Part shown: positions 45,887 through 57,415 of the stretch, piece after piece
Layout of the letters: every line of letters starts with the position of its first letter
Numbering within the stretch: the stretch's first letter is position 1
Origin: Talpa occidentalis
Lineage: Eukaryota > Chordata > Mammalia > Eulipotyphla > Talpidae
DNA length: 64,000 bases
Direction of reading: 5' to 3'
Assembly: GCF_014898055.3 (NCBI RefSeq)
Contig: NW_023601104.1
Span: 78,537,106 to 78,601,105, forward strand
Notes under the pieces: generated by a model
Seen by the model: only the letters and a program-made list of their open reading frames with translations
Databases searched by the model: none
Told to the model about the DNA's origin: nothing
Program-made: the position numbers and the translations under genes

Positions 45887-47055
45887 TCAGGTATATCTGT
45901 CCATCATCAAAATCCCAGTAACCTTCCACCATGATCCATTAGGGCTTCTCTTTACTCCCACCCTCCATCCTTCTCTGATAGTCTCAGTTCTGCAGATTTC
46001 AAGGCTTTGTTTTGATTTAGTTTTGTTCCTTTGTTTTGTTTCTCTATATTCCATATGAGTGAAGGAGTCTGGTATATGTCTTTCACTTTCTGACTTATTT
46101 TCTTAGCATTATCCTTTCTAGTTCCATTCATTTGACAAAATAGCAAGGTTTTCCTCCCTTTTTATAGCTGAGTAGTATTCCATTGTGTATCTGTAATACA
46201 TCTTCTTTATCCATTCATCTATCTTTGGGCATTTAGATTGTTTCCAGAGCTTGGCTAGTGTAAATAGTGCAACAGTGAACTTAGGAGTACATAATATCCC
46301 TTGCAGTTAGTGTATTCTTCAGGTAGATACCCAGAATATGGATTCTTGGACCAACTGGTAAATTTGTTTTTAATGTTTTGAGAAAAACCTCCATACTTTG
46401 CCATAGAGGCTAAACTTGTCTACATTCTCACCAGTACTGTCATTTCTTTTTTTCTTCACATGGTCACCAACATTTGTTATTTCTGGTTAATATGGGTCAT
46501 TCTATAGGTGTAAGAGTGGTAGCTCTTAGTTGTGATTTGCATTTCCTGATAAATGACAACCATTTTCTCTTGTGTTACGCACTTGTATGTCTTTGGAGAA
46601 GGTGTCTGTTTAGCATTTCTGCCCATTTTTTGATTGGGTTATGTTGTGTGAGTTCCTTTGTTTATTTTGTGTGTTGATTTTATAGCCTACCAGTTTATGG
46701 ATTTATTTTTTCTATTAGTTTTTTTAGTGGGATTATTAGGGTATTCTTTGTATATTAAATGCAGATACACCATATCATCTGCAAATAGTGATAGTTTTAC
46801 TTCTCTTCCTATTTGGATAGTTTTTATTCCTTTCTCTTGCTTAATTGCTTTAATTAGAATTTCCAATACTGTGTTGAATAGTAGTGTTGAAAGTGGGCAT
46901 CCTTTCCACGTACCTGCTCTTAGAGGAAAAGCTTTTAGTTTTTCACCATTGAGTATGATGATATTTGCCATGGCTTTGTTGCGTATGGCCTTTGATGTAT
47001 TGAGGTATATTCCTTCTATTCCTATTTTGAGTGTTTTTTAAAAATCATAAATCGG

Positions 47056-47320
47056 GCCTCCCTGGTGGTGCAGCGGTTGAACGCTGGGCTGCGAAGCTGC
47101 CCGCAGCCTCCACAGCGCCGGTTCGATTCCTGGCCACTGGCGATGGTCCCACATGGCACGCAGACGTCTCCTGCCTCTCCTGCTGCTCCCCTCGGCACTG
47201 TGTTTCGTCAGTCTGCCTGTTCTGTTTCCCGCTCTGGCTCTGGTGAATTCTCTCACCCTTCCGCGCTTCTGACTGTACCCAGTGCTTGTATAAATAAATA
47301 AATAAATCTTTTTAAGTTTT
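47056..47320 (+). repeat. SINE type I inside L1
   Basis: AATCATAAATC precedes it (about 47043) and recurs at 47655, beyond the next SINE. The second SINE therefore inserted into this one's tail. Confidence 0.92.
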
Positions 47321-47634
47321 TATTTATTTATTTTTTTAAACAGGCATGTTTTTATTTATTTATTTGTTTGTTTGTTTTGTTTACACATGCACTGGGTACA
47401 GTCAGAAGCGCGGGGGGGGGGGTGAGAGAATTCACCAGAGCTAGAGCGGGGAGCAGAGCAGGCAGAAGGACCGAAGTACACTGCCGAGGGGAGCAGCGGG
47501 CGGCAGGAGAGGTCTGCGTGCCATGTGGGACCCTCCTCCTGTGGCCGGGGAGCAGCCGGGGATTGAACCGGCACCGCAGAGGCCACGGGCAGCTTCGCAA
47601 CCCAGCGCTCAACCGCTGCCCCACCGGGGAGGCC
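47321..47634 (-). repeat. SINE type Y, CATGCCTCT tail, inserted in another SINE's tail
   Basis: Opposite orientation to its host SINE, forming a tail-to-tail inverted pair. AATAAATCTTTT of the host tail is duplicated on both sides. Confidence 0.93.
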
Positions 47635-48011
47635 CCAATAAATCTTTTTTAAAGAATCATAAATCGATGTTGGATCTTGTTAAATGCTTTCTTTACATCT
47701 ATTGCTATGATCACATGACTCCCCCCCCCCTTTTATTGATGTGGTGAATTATATCAGTGATTTTCTGGTATTAAACCAGCCTTGCATCTCTGGAATAAAC
47801 ACTTGCTCATGATGTATGATCCTTCTAGTGTATTGTAGTAATGATTTTGCATGTATATTCATGAAAGATACTGGTCTATGGTTTTGTTTGGCTTTCTGAT
47901 ATTGTCTCCTTTTGGCATGAGGGTAGTGTTGGCTCCAAAAATGTATTTGAAACTGTTGCTTCTTTTTTTGGAAGAACTTGAGAAGGATAGATTAGTTAAA
48001 AATACATATTT

Positions 48012-48283
48012 TTTAAGATTATTTCATTTATTTATACAAGCACTGGGTACAGTCAGAAGCGCAGGAGGGTGAGAGAACTCACCAGAGCCAGAGCAGGGAA
48101 CAGAGCAGGCAGAAGGACTGAAGTACACTGCTGAGGGTAGCAGCAGGCAGCAGGAGAGGTCTGCACGCCATGTGGAACCCTCCTACGGTGGCCGGGGAGC
48201 AGCTGGGGATTGAGCCAGCGCTGCAGAGGCTGCGGGCAACTTTTCGCAACCCAGCGCTCAACCGCTGCGCCACCAGGGAGGCC
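48012..48283 (-). repeat. SINE type Y
   Basis: Complete copy flanked by TTAAAAATA on both sides. It forms a head-to-head pair with the next SINE, 20 bases away. Confidence 0.93.
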
Positions 48284-48303
48284 CATTAAAAATATTTTTG
48301 ATA

Positions 48304-48611
48304 GGGCCTCCCCGGTGGCGCAGCGGTTGAGCGCTGGGTTGCGAAGCTGCCGGCGACCTCTGCGGCGCCGGTTCGATCCCCGGCTGCTCCCCGGCCACCA
48401 GAGGAGGGTCCCACATGGCGCGCAGACCTCTCCTGCCGCCCGCTGCTCCCCTCAGCAGTGTACTTCGGTCCTTCTGCCTGCTCTGCTCCCCGCTCTGGCT
48501 CTGGTGAATTCTCTCACCCTCCTGCGCTTCTGACTGTACTCAGTGCATGTATAAACAAAACAAACAAACAAAAAACAAACAAACAAATAAATAAATAAAT
48601 AACATGCCTCT
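48304..48611 (+). repeat. SINE type Y, CATGCCTCT tail
   Basis: Full-length near-consensus copy flanked by ATATTTTTGATA on both sides. Confidence 0.95.
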
Positions 48612-48789
48612 AAAAAAAATATTTTTGATAAATACTTGATAAATACTTTAAACTACAATGCTTGGATAAAATATATTTACCAAGATGTCAAGTAGAAAGT
48701 TGTCTACAAGAAGATTAGATGAAGAGGCAAATTTGAGAAAATAAGACACTGTGTTTAGTAGATTAATTTTGTTATAATTACATTTATTT

Positions 48790-49102
48790 TTTTTTTTTTA
48801 AATAGAGGCATGTTTTATTTATTTTTTTATTTGTTTGTTTGTTTGTTTTTGTTTATACATGCACTGGGTACAGTCAGAAGCACGGGAGGGTGAGAGAATT
48901 CACCAGAGCCAGAGCGGGGGGCAGAGCAGGCAGAAGGACCGAAGTACACTGCTGAGGGGAGCAGCGGGCGGCAGGAGAGGTCTGCGCGCCATGTGGGACC
49001 CTCCTCCTGTGGCCGGGGAGCAGCCGGGGATCGAACCGGCGCCGCAGAGGCCGCGGCAGCTTCGCAACCCAGCGCTCAACCGCTGCGCCACTGGGGAGGC
49101 CC
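48790..49102 (-). repeat. SINE type Y, CATGCCTCT tail
   Basis: Full-length copy flanked by ATAATTACATTTA on both sides. AGAGGCATG is visible at 48803. Confidence 0.95.
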
Positions 49103-49565
49103 TATAATTACATTTAATTATATTGAGTTAATCTATGAAAATAAGCTCTTCTTACCCTGTATTATTAAATTATTTCTTTGAATTTTGAGTTTTTTGCTCT
49201 AGCATAGTATCTTGTACACATTAGGCTCTTAATTTATTGAGAAGTTAATTTATGAAATAAATACACTTGTTGAATAATTATCTTACAGTAACTTCAGAAT
49301 GCCGGTGCTCAAATTATAAATTACTACTAGATTATATTAAGGAGCCACAGTAGCTGAAACCCACTCAAATAGAATTGCATTGTTGTGACAAAGTATTTGT
49401 GCAGAAGAAAGCATGGTTCTTATTTGTATCTGAAATTGTGTACCATATGTGCTTACTAAGTTAATTGATTACTTTGGGGTATGGTTGTATATGTAGCTTT
49501 AATTATAAAAGTTTTTATGCATACATGTCTTTATGTTTATCTTGTTTTGCGATACTTTTCCATCT

Positions 49566-49838
49566 TCCCAAGTTTTTTTTTTTAAAAGATTTATTTTTAT
49601 TATGCATGCAAGAACTAGGGTGTAGCCAGAGGCGCAGGGAGTGAGAGGATTCACCAGAGACAGAGTAAGGAGCGGAACAGTTAGATCTACTGAAATAACA
49701 CTGCTAAAGAGAACAGAGGGCAAGAAAGAAGAGAAAGGTCTGCTGTGCCATATATTGCTGGGGATCAAACTCAGGCAGTAGCAGTGATAGCTTGTTAGCA
49801 CTGAGACTTAACCCTTATGCTACCCAGGGAGGCCCAGT
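49566..49838 (-). repeat. SINE type O
   Basis: Old copy with part of the centre lost (CCATATATTGCTGGGGATC joins the body to the B box). Confidence 0.87.
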
Positions 49839-49839
49839 C

Positions 49840-50813
49840 TTTCCAAATTTTAAGAAGAGGAGTTTAGAGTAACTGGAAATTGTCCTAAATTTTGAGGTCA
49901 TTCCTTATGTTTTATAGTCTGAACTGGATTAATTCCTTAACCAGGGGCTTAAAATAAAAGTAAGATAGAAATAAGAATAGTAGAATATGAGAAGGTAGTA
50001 AAAAGTATTTTCATATTCACACAATTAGTAGTCTAGACTTAAAAGATTATTAATAAAGTTCCACAAGTAGTTACTTGAAAGAAACATCACAGCATGAATT
50101 CTGTTTTTTGTGTTTTTTTGATGATACATAGGTAGTCAAGTGGAGAAAGTTGTATGTAGTATTTAGAGAGATGATTAGTTTTTAGTGTCTAAAGTATATG
50201 ATTTTTATAACTGGTACTCCAACATTGCAGAAATTGTACAAAGCAAATGTGAAAAAAGAAGTCATTTCAACCCCTAATCTCTCCGAAGACTGCATTTTGT
50301 TGCATATAGCTGGTTAGGGTTTTTTTTTTCGCTTGTTTAATCTACATGTAGTTTTGTGTATTTGAAATGGTTGGCTATCAATGTGTGAATAAAATTGTAT
50401 TTTCTTTTTTCCACATAATTAAATTTTTAACTGTAGAATGAGCTGCTTAACAAACATTGTTCGTGGCAGTATTTAGCAAGACAACCTGAAATATTATGAA
50501 AATTTTGCAAATGTGTTGTAGTAGCATTCTAGTTCTGTGATTTAATATTTCTGTAGCTGGTTGGGGGCTATAATATTAGCTATCAAGTAAAGAAAAAGAA
50601 AATGATAAAGTACTATTTCAGGAAAAAACAACACAACTAATATACTGTTGTTTAGGAATGTGAAGTTAAGAACAAATTCAAATCTGTATTTAATAGGAAT
50701 ATGGGTGGTGTAGAAAAAACATGTTTACTATGTCTAATAACTTTTATAGTGATTTTCATTTTCTTTGACTTTTTTTCCTCACCTATTCCCTGAATTTGTC
50801 ATCTCTTTTTAAG
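49840..50813 (+). other. RBM25: Intron 6 distal part
   Basis: AT-rich intronic sequence leading to the exon 7 acceptor (CATCTCTTTTTAAG). I see no gene or clear repeat in it. Confidence 0.5.
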
Positions 50814-50999
50814 ACTGCCAGGCCAGAAACTGTTACTAATGATGATGAAGAAGCCTTAGATGAAGAAACAAAAAGAAGAGATCAGATGATCAAAGGGGCC
50901 ATTGAAGTTTTAATACGTGAATACTCCAGTGAGCTCAATGCCCCATCGCAAGAATCTGATTCTCACCCCAGGAAGAAGAAGAAAGAAAAGAAGGAAGAC
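50814..50999 (+). CDS. RBM25: RBM25 exon 7
   Basis: Encodes residues 182-243, a low-complexity acidic/basic stretch (NDDEEALDEETKRRDQM, then SELNAPSQESDSHPRKKKKEKKED) with a likely nuclear localisation segment at the lysine run. The first codon is ACT (Thr); the human protein has Asn here as I remember it. Phase 0 at both ends. Donor GTATGT at 51000. Confidence 0.95.
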
Positions 51000-52294
51000 G
51001 TATGTTTTACTGATTTTTGACATCTGAATCATTTATATGGTTTACTTTTTATGGTATTGCTCAGATACTTTCATTGCATTTCCTCTTTCAAGGGGAAAAC
51101 AATGGCTAGCATCTATAACAATGTACTGTCAAACTTGATGACTTTTATTACTTTTTACTAGTAAGTTCTGGTTTTATTGTTTGGAAGTGCACCAAAAAGC
51201 TTATGCTTATCTGTGAGTTCAAGTCAAGTTGAAAAAATAAAACGAAGGATATTTGAGTGATTAAGTAAGAACTGACATTAGGGATAAGGAATTTTTGTTT
51301 GTTTTGACATTGGCGGGACTGGCCTTGTTTTGCTTTATTTCCTAATTATTGTTATTCTGTCTCTGCTCCAAGCAGAATACCAGGTCTCCTTTGCTGAGGA
51401 TTTTCACCTATTTTTGAAATTTTAGCAACCTTTCCTTATAAGCTAGAGATAGTAATGTTATTAAACTTCTGACTGGGGAAGTATGAAAGAGCAGTCCAAG
51501 ATGAAACCGCCCACCCTCCCCCCTCATGTATTACTCTTACCTTTCTACTTTGTTGGCTTAAACTAGTTGAATAGTGGGGAGTCCAGGTAGAAAGAAAATA
51601 TGCTTTACCCAGACTGATTTCTTTGGATAAACTTGGAGAAATTATGGAGAATGTTCTATAAAAAATACTGGAAGTGTGTTCTATGCATGGATTGTATACA
51701 ACATGAAAAACTCCAAAACATATTGTGATTTCATCGTTTTATGTAAGCCATCTTTAATTTTTTTTGTGGACAAATACATTTTTATTTTTCGTCTTCATGT
51801 CATCTTAAAAAATCTGTGTAAGTGATGTGCCAGTTATTTAGAGTGATGGCTGGTAGATCATCAGATGGAGGGTAATTTAGATTTCTTCTTGCTCTTTAGT
51901 GGGAAAAGAGAAAAAACTAGGCATATTTGTTTGAAATACATTGGGGAGAGGAGTAAATAAATTCTGCCCTATCCTAGGAATTAAGGGTAAATTTTGTTGG
52001 TATGATTGTTTACTATGTCTTCGTGAAAATGAAGGAAAAGTCCTTACTAGTATGAGACCCTCCTCATTCATTGGTTAGGAAAGTCAGGGAGCGTATGTTA
52101 AGAGTGATTGGCGGTATTACAGAGAACAGGTGAAAACATTTACTGTGAACTAGTTTGAAATCAATAAAATGTCATAGAAAGCTTGCATTGCTTACAGTAT
52201 AATCATAAAGAGCATTGCTTTGCAGAGTAATGGGAACTCTTGTTTTATTTGTGTGTGTTTTTTTTTTTTTTAAATCTTCATGGATTTTCCGTAG
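51000..52294 (+). other. RBM25: Intron 7
   Basis: 1.3 kb, SINE-free and AT-rich. I see no other gene. It ends in a T-run and TGGATTTTCCGTAG. Confidence 0.6.
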
Positions 52295-52348
52295 ATTTTC
52301 CGCAGATTTCCAGTGGCCCCGCTGATCCCTTATCCACTCATCACAAAG
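52295..52348 (+). CDS. RBM25: RBM25 exon 8 (54-base in-frame exon)
   Basis: Encodes residues 244-261 (IFRRFPVAPLIPYPLITK). The donor is GTTCGT, well off consensus, and the acceptor lies in a tandem ATTTTCCGTAG/ATTTTCCGCAG repeat with a second AG 11 bases inside the exon. The exon is a multiple of three and followed by an intron of only 232 bases, so skipping would leave the frame intact. Confidence 0.93.
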
Positions 52349-52580
52349 GTTCGTCTATATTCTAGACTATTAATAACTTTGTTTACTATAATTGCCAGAT
52401 TTATTCTTACCTATTTGATTTTCCACTATTTAAATTGTTAGATTTTGTTTTTACTTTGTAAGTTCTGTTTATTTACTAGTATCTTTTGCAAGATTGTACA
52501 GAATATCCAACCTTCAGTTTTCTTTTTGTATTCATAAACATTGATCTTTATTCATTCCTTCCTGTTCCCCAATCCTTTAG

Positions 52581-52664
52581 GAGGATATCAATGCTATAGA
52601 AATGGAAGAAGACAAACGAGACCTGATATCCCGAGAGATCAGCAAATTCAGAGACACACACAAG
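52581..52664 (+). CDS. RBM25: RBM25 exon 9
   Basis: Encodes residues 262-289 (EDINAIEMEEDKRDL, then SREISKFRDTHK), the start of the long charged helix. 84 bases, phase 0 at both ends. Acceptor CAATCCTTTAG, donor GTAGTA at 52665. Confidence 0.95.
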
Positions 52665-54142
52665 GTAGTATTCTTGTCTTTTCACTTGGTGCCAATCTAG
52701 ACTTTTTACAGAATCCAAAACAAACAAACAAAAAAAAATCAACCTTACATTAGAATATAAGTTTGAATGGTATTTATAGGTTTGATTGCTATTTAGAAAG
52801 AAACAGAAGACCAAAACCAATATTAAAAAGTGTTCCTTGACATATTTTACTTAGTTTTTTCAGTTACTAACTACGCTGCAGTCATCTCACTTTGATATGA
52901 ATAAAAGCTTATTTTATTTTTAGATTTCAACATAAACATCAAGGCCAGACTTAAACTAGATTCAAGGGGGCAGCAGAATAGCAGACCCTATAGTGTATTT
53001 CTGGGGGCAGTTATTTAACTTAATCTTAGGAAACCTTTACTTTAGAGCTGAGATTAAAATTTAAGATTTATATTTGTGTAGATTTAAGTTGAGTGGGGGA
53101 GATTTTAAAAAAGTAGGTCAGTGGTTACCAGCTTACCAAATTTTAGATGCATGGAAGAACTGTAAATTCCCATAAAGCTAATCTATTCATTGACCCCCAC
53201 CATTATGATAGAGATCATATGGTGACTAATGCAAGATGAAACTCTCAGCTTGGAAAGTAACAAGGAATAGGATGTAAGTATGAGCTTCTGTTTTTTATTA
53301 TATTTATGGATGCCCCCTCAGAAAAATATGCAAAGGGGTAACTGGCTTGGAAATGGGTATTTATGCATAGTAAATCCCACTCACGAGTTTTGCCTATTGA
53401 AAGCTTCTCTCAGTGTTGGTACCTCTGTGAATGTTCTCATTGAAGGTGATGCTTACAGATAGTGAAATGCAAAACACTGCATGAGATGTATTTTGATGTT
53501 AGAGATAAGATTTTAACTGAGTGACCTTTAGCTCAGTAAAATGTTGTGTTCATTTCTTCTTTGAGTCAATCTCATTATTTCTTTTGCTCTAAATCACAAG
53601 TTGACAGTTAATACCATTGATTCAGTGCTGCTAAAGACTTAACAGATATCAGTGCTTTCTCGGGAATTAAATTTGTCTGAAAGCACCAATGCAGTTATCC
53701 CAAATTACTTCTGATAGCTAAAAAGAGTTTGTGGGATATCATTTTAGAGGAATACTTTTGGTTAGGTTTAATATTCAAAATCAGGGTTCTGAGTAAGCTT
53801 GAAAATGGTATACAGTTGTGTGTGTGGTTTACCCCAGCCCCTTTTTTGTTGTTACTTGTTAAACCTTGTCATGTCATTGATAAAGTATAAAAATTAATTA
53901 AAAAAAAAAGTTTGCTTCATAGTTTGAGAAGCTGTCGGGCATTGACTGCCTTAGACTTACTTCACTGGGGTAAGAGGGTTGGTGTTTTAAATTTCAAAAA
54001 TGTGCTTTAAAAAAAATCAAAATGAAAAACAGTTTGTTTTATTGGGTGGTATGGTTAAGGGGATGTTTGAAACTACAATAACAAAAAAATGAGCTCAGTG
54101 AACCTTTGCATGTTTTGGTATGAGTTTATTAAATAACCACAG

Positions 54143-54208
54143 ACTTAGGGTATCAGCGTGGCAGGGGGCGTCCATTTACAGCACGGACGAGTCTGAAGAG
54201 AGAATAAG
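54143..54208 (+). other. RBM25: Candidate poison exon A
   Basis: AAATAACCACAG/ACTTAG opens and ATAAG/GTAAGA closes a 66-base stretch with more G, C and CpG than its surroundings. Joined after codon 289 it would give Thr then TAG. A second AG at 54180-54181 would give a 27-base version with TGA as its fifth codon. The pyrimidine tract is weak. Confidence 0.35.
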
Positions 54209-54883
54209 GTAAGATTTACGATTTTTTTTTCCCTCTCCTTTCCTCTTCATTATTTCATTACTTAACATCTATTTAGACTCACTTCAGTTCCTCTTTCTTT
54301 AGTCTGTCAGAAAAAATATGTTTGTGTGTATGTAGGTGTGTCTGTTTACTACATACAGAAATCTTTTTGAAATGCAGTTAGTGTGAACCAGATTCACTTG
54401 CTTTTTCAATTATTGAAAACAAAACTTTTTAAATGGATTATGAAACATTGTTATTTAACATAAGTGGTGCTATACACCTAGAAGAAATGAGTAGTGCAGT
54501 GAATAAGCAAGAATTAAATAATTGAGGAATTCTACAAAAGAAATTATTATTGGAACAGCTAAAATAATCTGTAAGTATTATCTCAGATATAAAAATTTCT
54601 TTATAAGTGTATGATACTGAGGTAAGTTTTACATAGTATAGTCTAGCCTCATTTCACAATATAAATTCTAATATTCCCTTAGAACTGTTTCAGAAGTTAG
54701 AATTTGCCCTTTTAAATACCTTTCAGTTTCTGTTTTCTTTCTACCATTCCTTTTATCTTCCCTTTCTAATTTCAATGTATTCAGTATTGGCTTTGCCTGT
54801 ATTCTACTTTGGTATTGACTGGCACAGCAGCTGAATATATTGATTTCTCATGCATTAGCTTTTCTTTCATAATCCTCTATCAG

Positions 54884-54921
54884 TTCTCTGATCCATGAGC
54901 AAGAGAAAAAGAGTATAACAG
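54884..54921 (+). other. RBM25: Candidate poison exon B
   Basis: A 38-base stretch between a good pyrimidine tract and acceptor (CTTTTCTTTCATAATCCTCTATCAG) and a strong donor (ACAG/GTAAGA). Joined after codon 289 it reads four codons and then TGA. Confidence 0.35.
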
Positions 54922-56001
54922 GTAAGATTGCTTTTTAAAGTTGTTTTAAATGCTTTACCTGACTGAGAAAAGAAAAATGCACATTTTATTGTTACAGTTT
55001 AAATTTCATTTCGGTGACACTAAACATGGAACCAAAGGAGTAAATATGTGTTTTGTTTTGTTTATCCTATTTTGGGTAATTTTTTCTTGAGTTTTGTGTT
55101 GAAATCGTGTGGTACACTGGTTGTAATCTTATCAGGGAACAAACTTGGTCTTATTTTGTTATTTGGTTTATTTGTGAACCATGTACTTGCTCTTCCTCCC
55201 AGAAACATAGCTTTATAGGCAAGGTTAATCCAGTGTTGGCGATCCATGTCCTAGCACAGCATCTGTAAGTTTATATACAACCGTTCCTTCCAAGGATGGA
55301 TTTATCACTGTTGATATATTATTGTCTTGTAGGCATAATGGAAATAAATATGTCACTTTAAAAATTAAATGAAATGAAAATATTATAATGTACATTTTTG
55401 CTTGAAGTGAGTTATTTTGAAATTTTTTTATTTGGTGGGCTGTCCATCTTGCAATGGTGGGAGTAATGTTTCCATGGATAGTAGGGCAGATCTTGACTGG
55501 ATTCAGGTTATCTTTTGGAGGGTGGGTAAACTAAAGGGCAGATTATTTAGTTGCTTTATAATGATCTTACTTGTACTCCACCTCCCCTCTAAACCCTCAA
55601 CTAGTAACCTGTAGATAATGGGAAGACTGGGATTGTAGTGAGTATGAATAGTCCAACTGATTTACAGAAATTTTTAATGGGAGGAATTAAATTTCTACCA
55701 AGTGATTGTATTTCTAGAAATTATGAATCACCAATTTACATAATCATTGGGTGGGTAGCCACACTTGACACAATCTCCCAGCATCCAAGATTGGAGATTC
55801 CTGGTCTGTTAGAGTATATGGTTTTGCACGAAATTTATCTAGTCTTGTCATTACTTCAGTTTGTCAAGTAAAACCACAGGTATTTAATGTTAAAGTACCA
55901 GTGGTTTGGTTTCTTGTTCCCACTATTGGGCATTGCGCCGGGAAAAATAGGAAAACTGGAGCTACAGAGTTAACTCTAAAAGCACTTTTATTGGTTTCTA
56001 G

Positions 56002-56288
56002 AAACTGGAAGAAGAGAAAGGCAAAAAGGAAAAAGAAAGACAGGAAATTGAGAAAGAACGGAGAGAAAGAGAGAGGGAGCGTGAAAGGGAACGAGAAAGG
56101 CGAGAACGGGAACGAGAAAGGGAAAGAGAACGTGAACGAGAAAAGGAGAAGGAACGGGAGCGGGAACGAGAACGGGATAGGGATCGTGACCGGACAAAAG
56201 AGAGAGATCGAGATCGGGATCGAGAGAGAGATCGGGACCGAGATCGGGAAAGGAGTTCAGATCGGAATAAGGATCGAAGTCGATCAAG
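56002..56288 (+). CDS. RBM25: RBM25 exon 10 (Arg/Glu/Asp repeat domain)
   Basis: Encodes residues 290-384 and two bases of codon 385. It begins KLEEEKGKKEKERQEIEKE and passes into runs of RE and RD dipeptides ending SSDRNKDRSRS. The coding strand is almost pure purine. This is the family's ER/RD-rich charged region, which in human RBM25 targets nuclear speckles. Acceptor TTATTGGTTTCTAG, donor GTAAGA at 56289. The open frame on the opposite strand is a shadow of the repeat. Confidence 0.95.
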
Positions 56289-56449
56289 GTAAGACTTTAT
56301 AGAAGTACTGTTTTCCTGATAGCTTTGGTGGGACAACAGGTTCACATTCTATAGGATAATTTACTATATGGATGTGATGAAGGACTTCCTTTCTTGGCTT
56401 GCTGTCTCACCTTTGTAATACCTGTGTGATTGAAGTAACAATTTTCAAC

Positions 56450-56700
56450 ATTTAAGGTTAGTTTCTGTCGGAAGTCAGTCTTCACAGAGACCTGGAACAC
56501 ATCCAGTGTCCTGGACAGACTTGCTTTCCTGTCGTTTCCCTGGTTGGTGGGCAGTTTTTCTACTCATTTTCATTAAGGGCTCCTGTAAATGGGGAAATCA
56601 GCTCTAATACCATTGCTTTTAGCCCCTGCTGTCTCTGTTTGGTTCTGTAGCTTACTGGATGGCCACAACTCACTCTGCAGGCCCTGAATTACCCTAATTA
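56450..56700 (+). other. RBM25: Intron 10 GC-richer unassigned block
   Basis: 'gtcggaagtcagtcttcacagagacctggaac' to 'caactcactctgcaggccctg' differs in composition from the flanking intron. It may be a repeat that I cannot name; no frame or terminal repeats are visible. Confidence 0.3.
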
Positions 56701-56719
56701 TGGCTCCAAGTAATTTCAC

Positions 56720-56992
56720 CTTTGGCTTTTTTTTTTTTTTTTTTGGGGGGGTACAAGCACTGGGGCACAGTCCAGGGGCGCGGGAGGGTGAGAGAATTCA
56801 CCAGAGACAGAGCAGAGAGCAGAACAGGCAGAAGGACCGAAGTACACTGCTGAGGGGAGCAGCGGACGAGGCAGGAAAGGTCTGCCCCGCCATGTAAGAA
56901 TCTCCCTAGCCGGCTGGGAATCAAACTGGCGCTATAGAAGCAGACAGCTTCATAGCACTGTGCTCAATCCGCTGCGCCACCTGGGAGGCCCT
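56720..56992 (-). repeat. SINE type I in intron 10
   Basis: Complete antisense copy with a poly(T)/poly(G) run in place of the (ATTT) tail. Confidence 0.9.
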
Positions 56993-57415
56993 GTTTTTTT
57001 TTTTTAAACTTAAGGATTTTTGCTCATTACATTGAATTTATTTCATGAATTATTACAAATTCTTTCAAGGGTGAGGTACAGCAAAAATGAATAAGGAAAA
57101 TGGAAAAGGGAGGGAGTAGAAAGGAAGAGGAAAGTTTTTTTTTCCTAAGCTAGTTTTCAAATAGACATTTCTATGTTGGCACATTTTCCATGTGATTGTA
57201 GCAGAAGGGAGGGGGTAAGTCCACTTTAGGTCAGTCCACTAGGTGTTGGAACTGAAGGTCCAGTACTCTTAATCTTTAGTGGGCATTAAAGTCCTTCCCT
57301 CCCTTCCTCTTAAATAACCATTATTGAGAATTTGACATAGTCAGTGCTTTTACTATAGGTATGAACCACAAGTGTTTATTGTTACATATGTATTAAAATA
57401 TATATTGCTATTTAA

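Larger units (their letters stand above)
45890..48003 (-). mobile_element. L1 ORF2 fragment, internally deleted
   Basis: Antisense L1. 45890-46680 is the ORF2 end (on the + strand 'gtagtattccattgtgtatctgtaatacatcttctttatccattcatct'). 46687-47040 is reverse-transcriptase sequence containing FADDM and an [10 protein letters not shown] block. 47650-48000 is upstream RT sequence. The part between RT and the 3' end is missing. Two SINEs split it at 47056-47634. Frameshifts make it non-functional. Confidence 0.85.
52665..56001 (+). other. RBM25: Intron 9, SINE-free, with candidate cassette exons
   Basis: 3.3 kb without any SINE, unusual for this window. Two exon-like stretches are described separately (54143-54208 and 54884-54921). 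I see no other gene. Confidence 0.5.

Noticed and set aside
46658..47041. A 127-codon + strand frame that looks membrane-like
   Set aside because: It is the antisense of L1 reverse transcriptase; the true reading (FADDM) is on the minus strand.
55998..56345. Antisense frame with long Ser-Arg repeats
   Set aside because: It is the reverse strand of RBM25 exon 10 (GAGA/CGGGAACG repeats), which yields SR dipeptides by composition. It has no splice or start context of its own.
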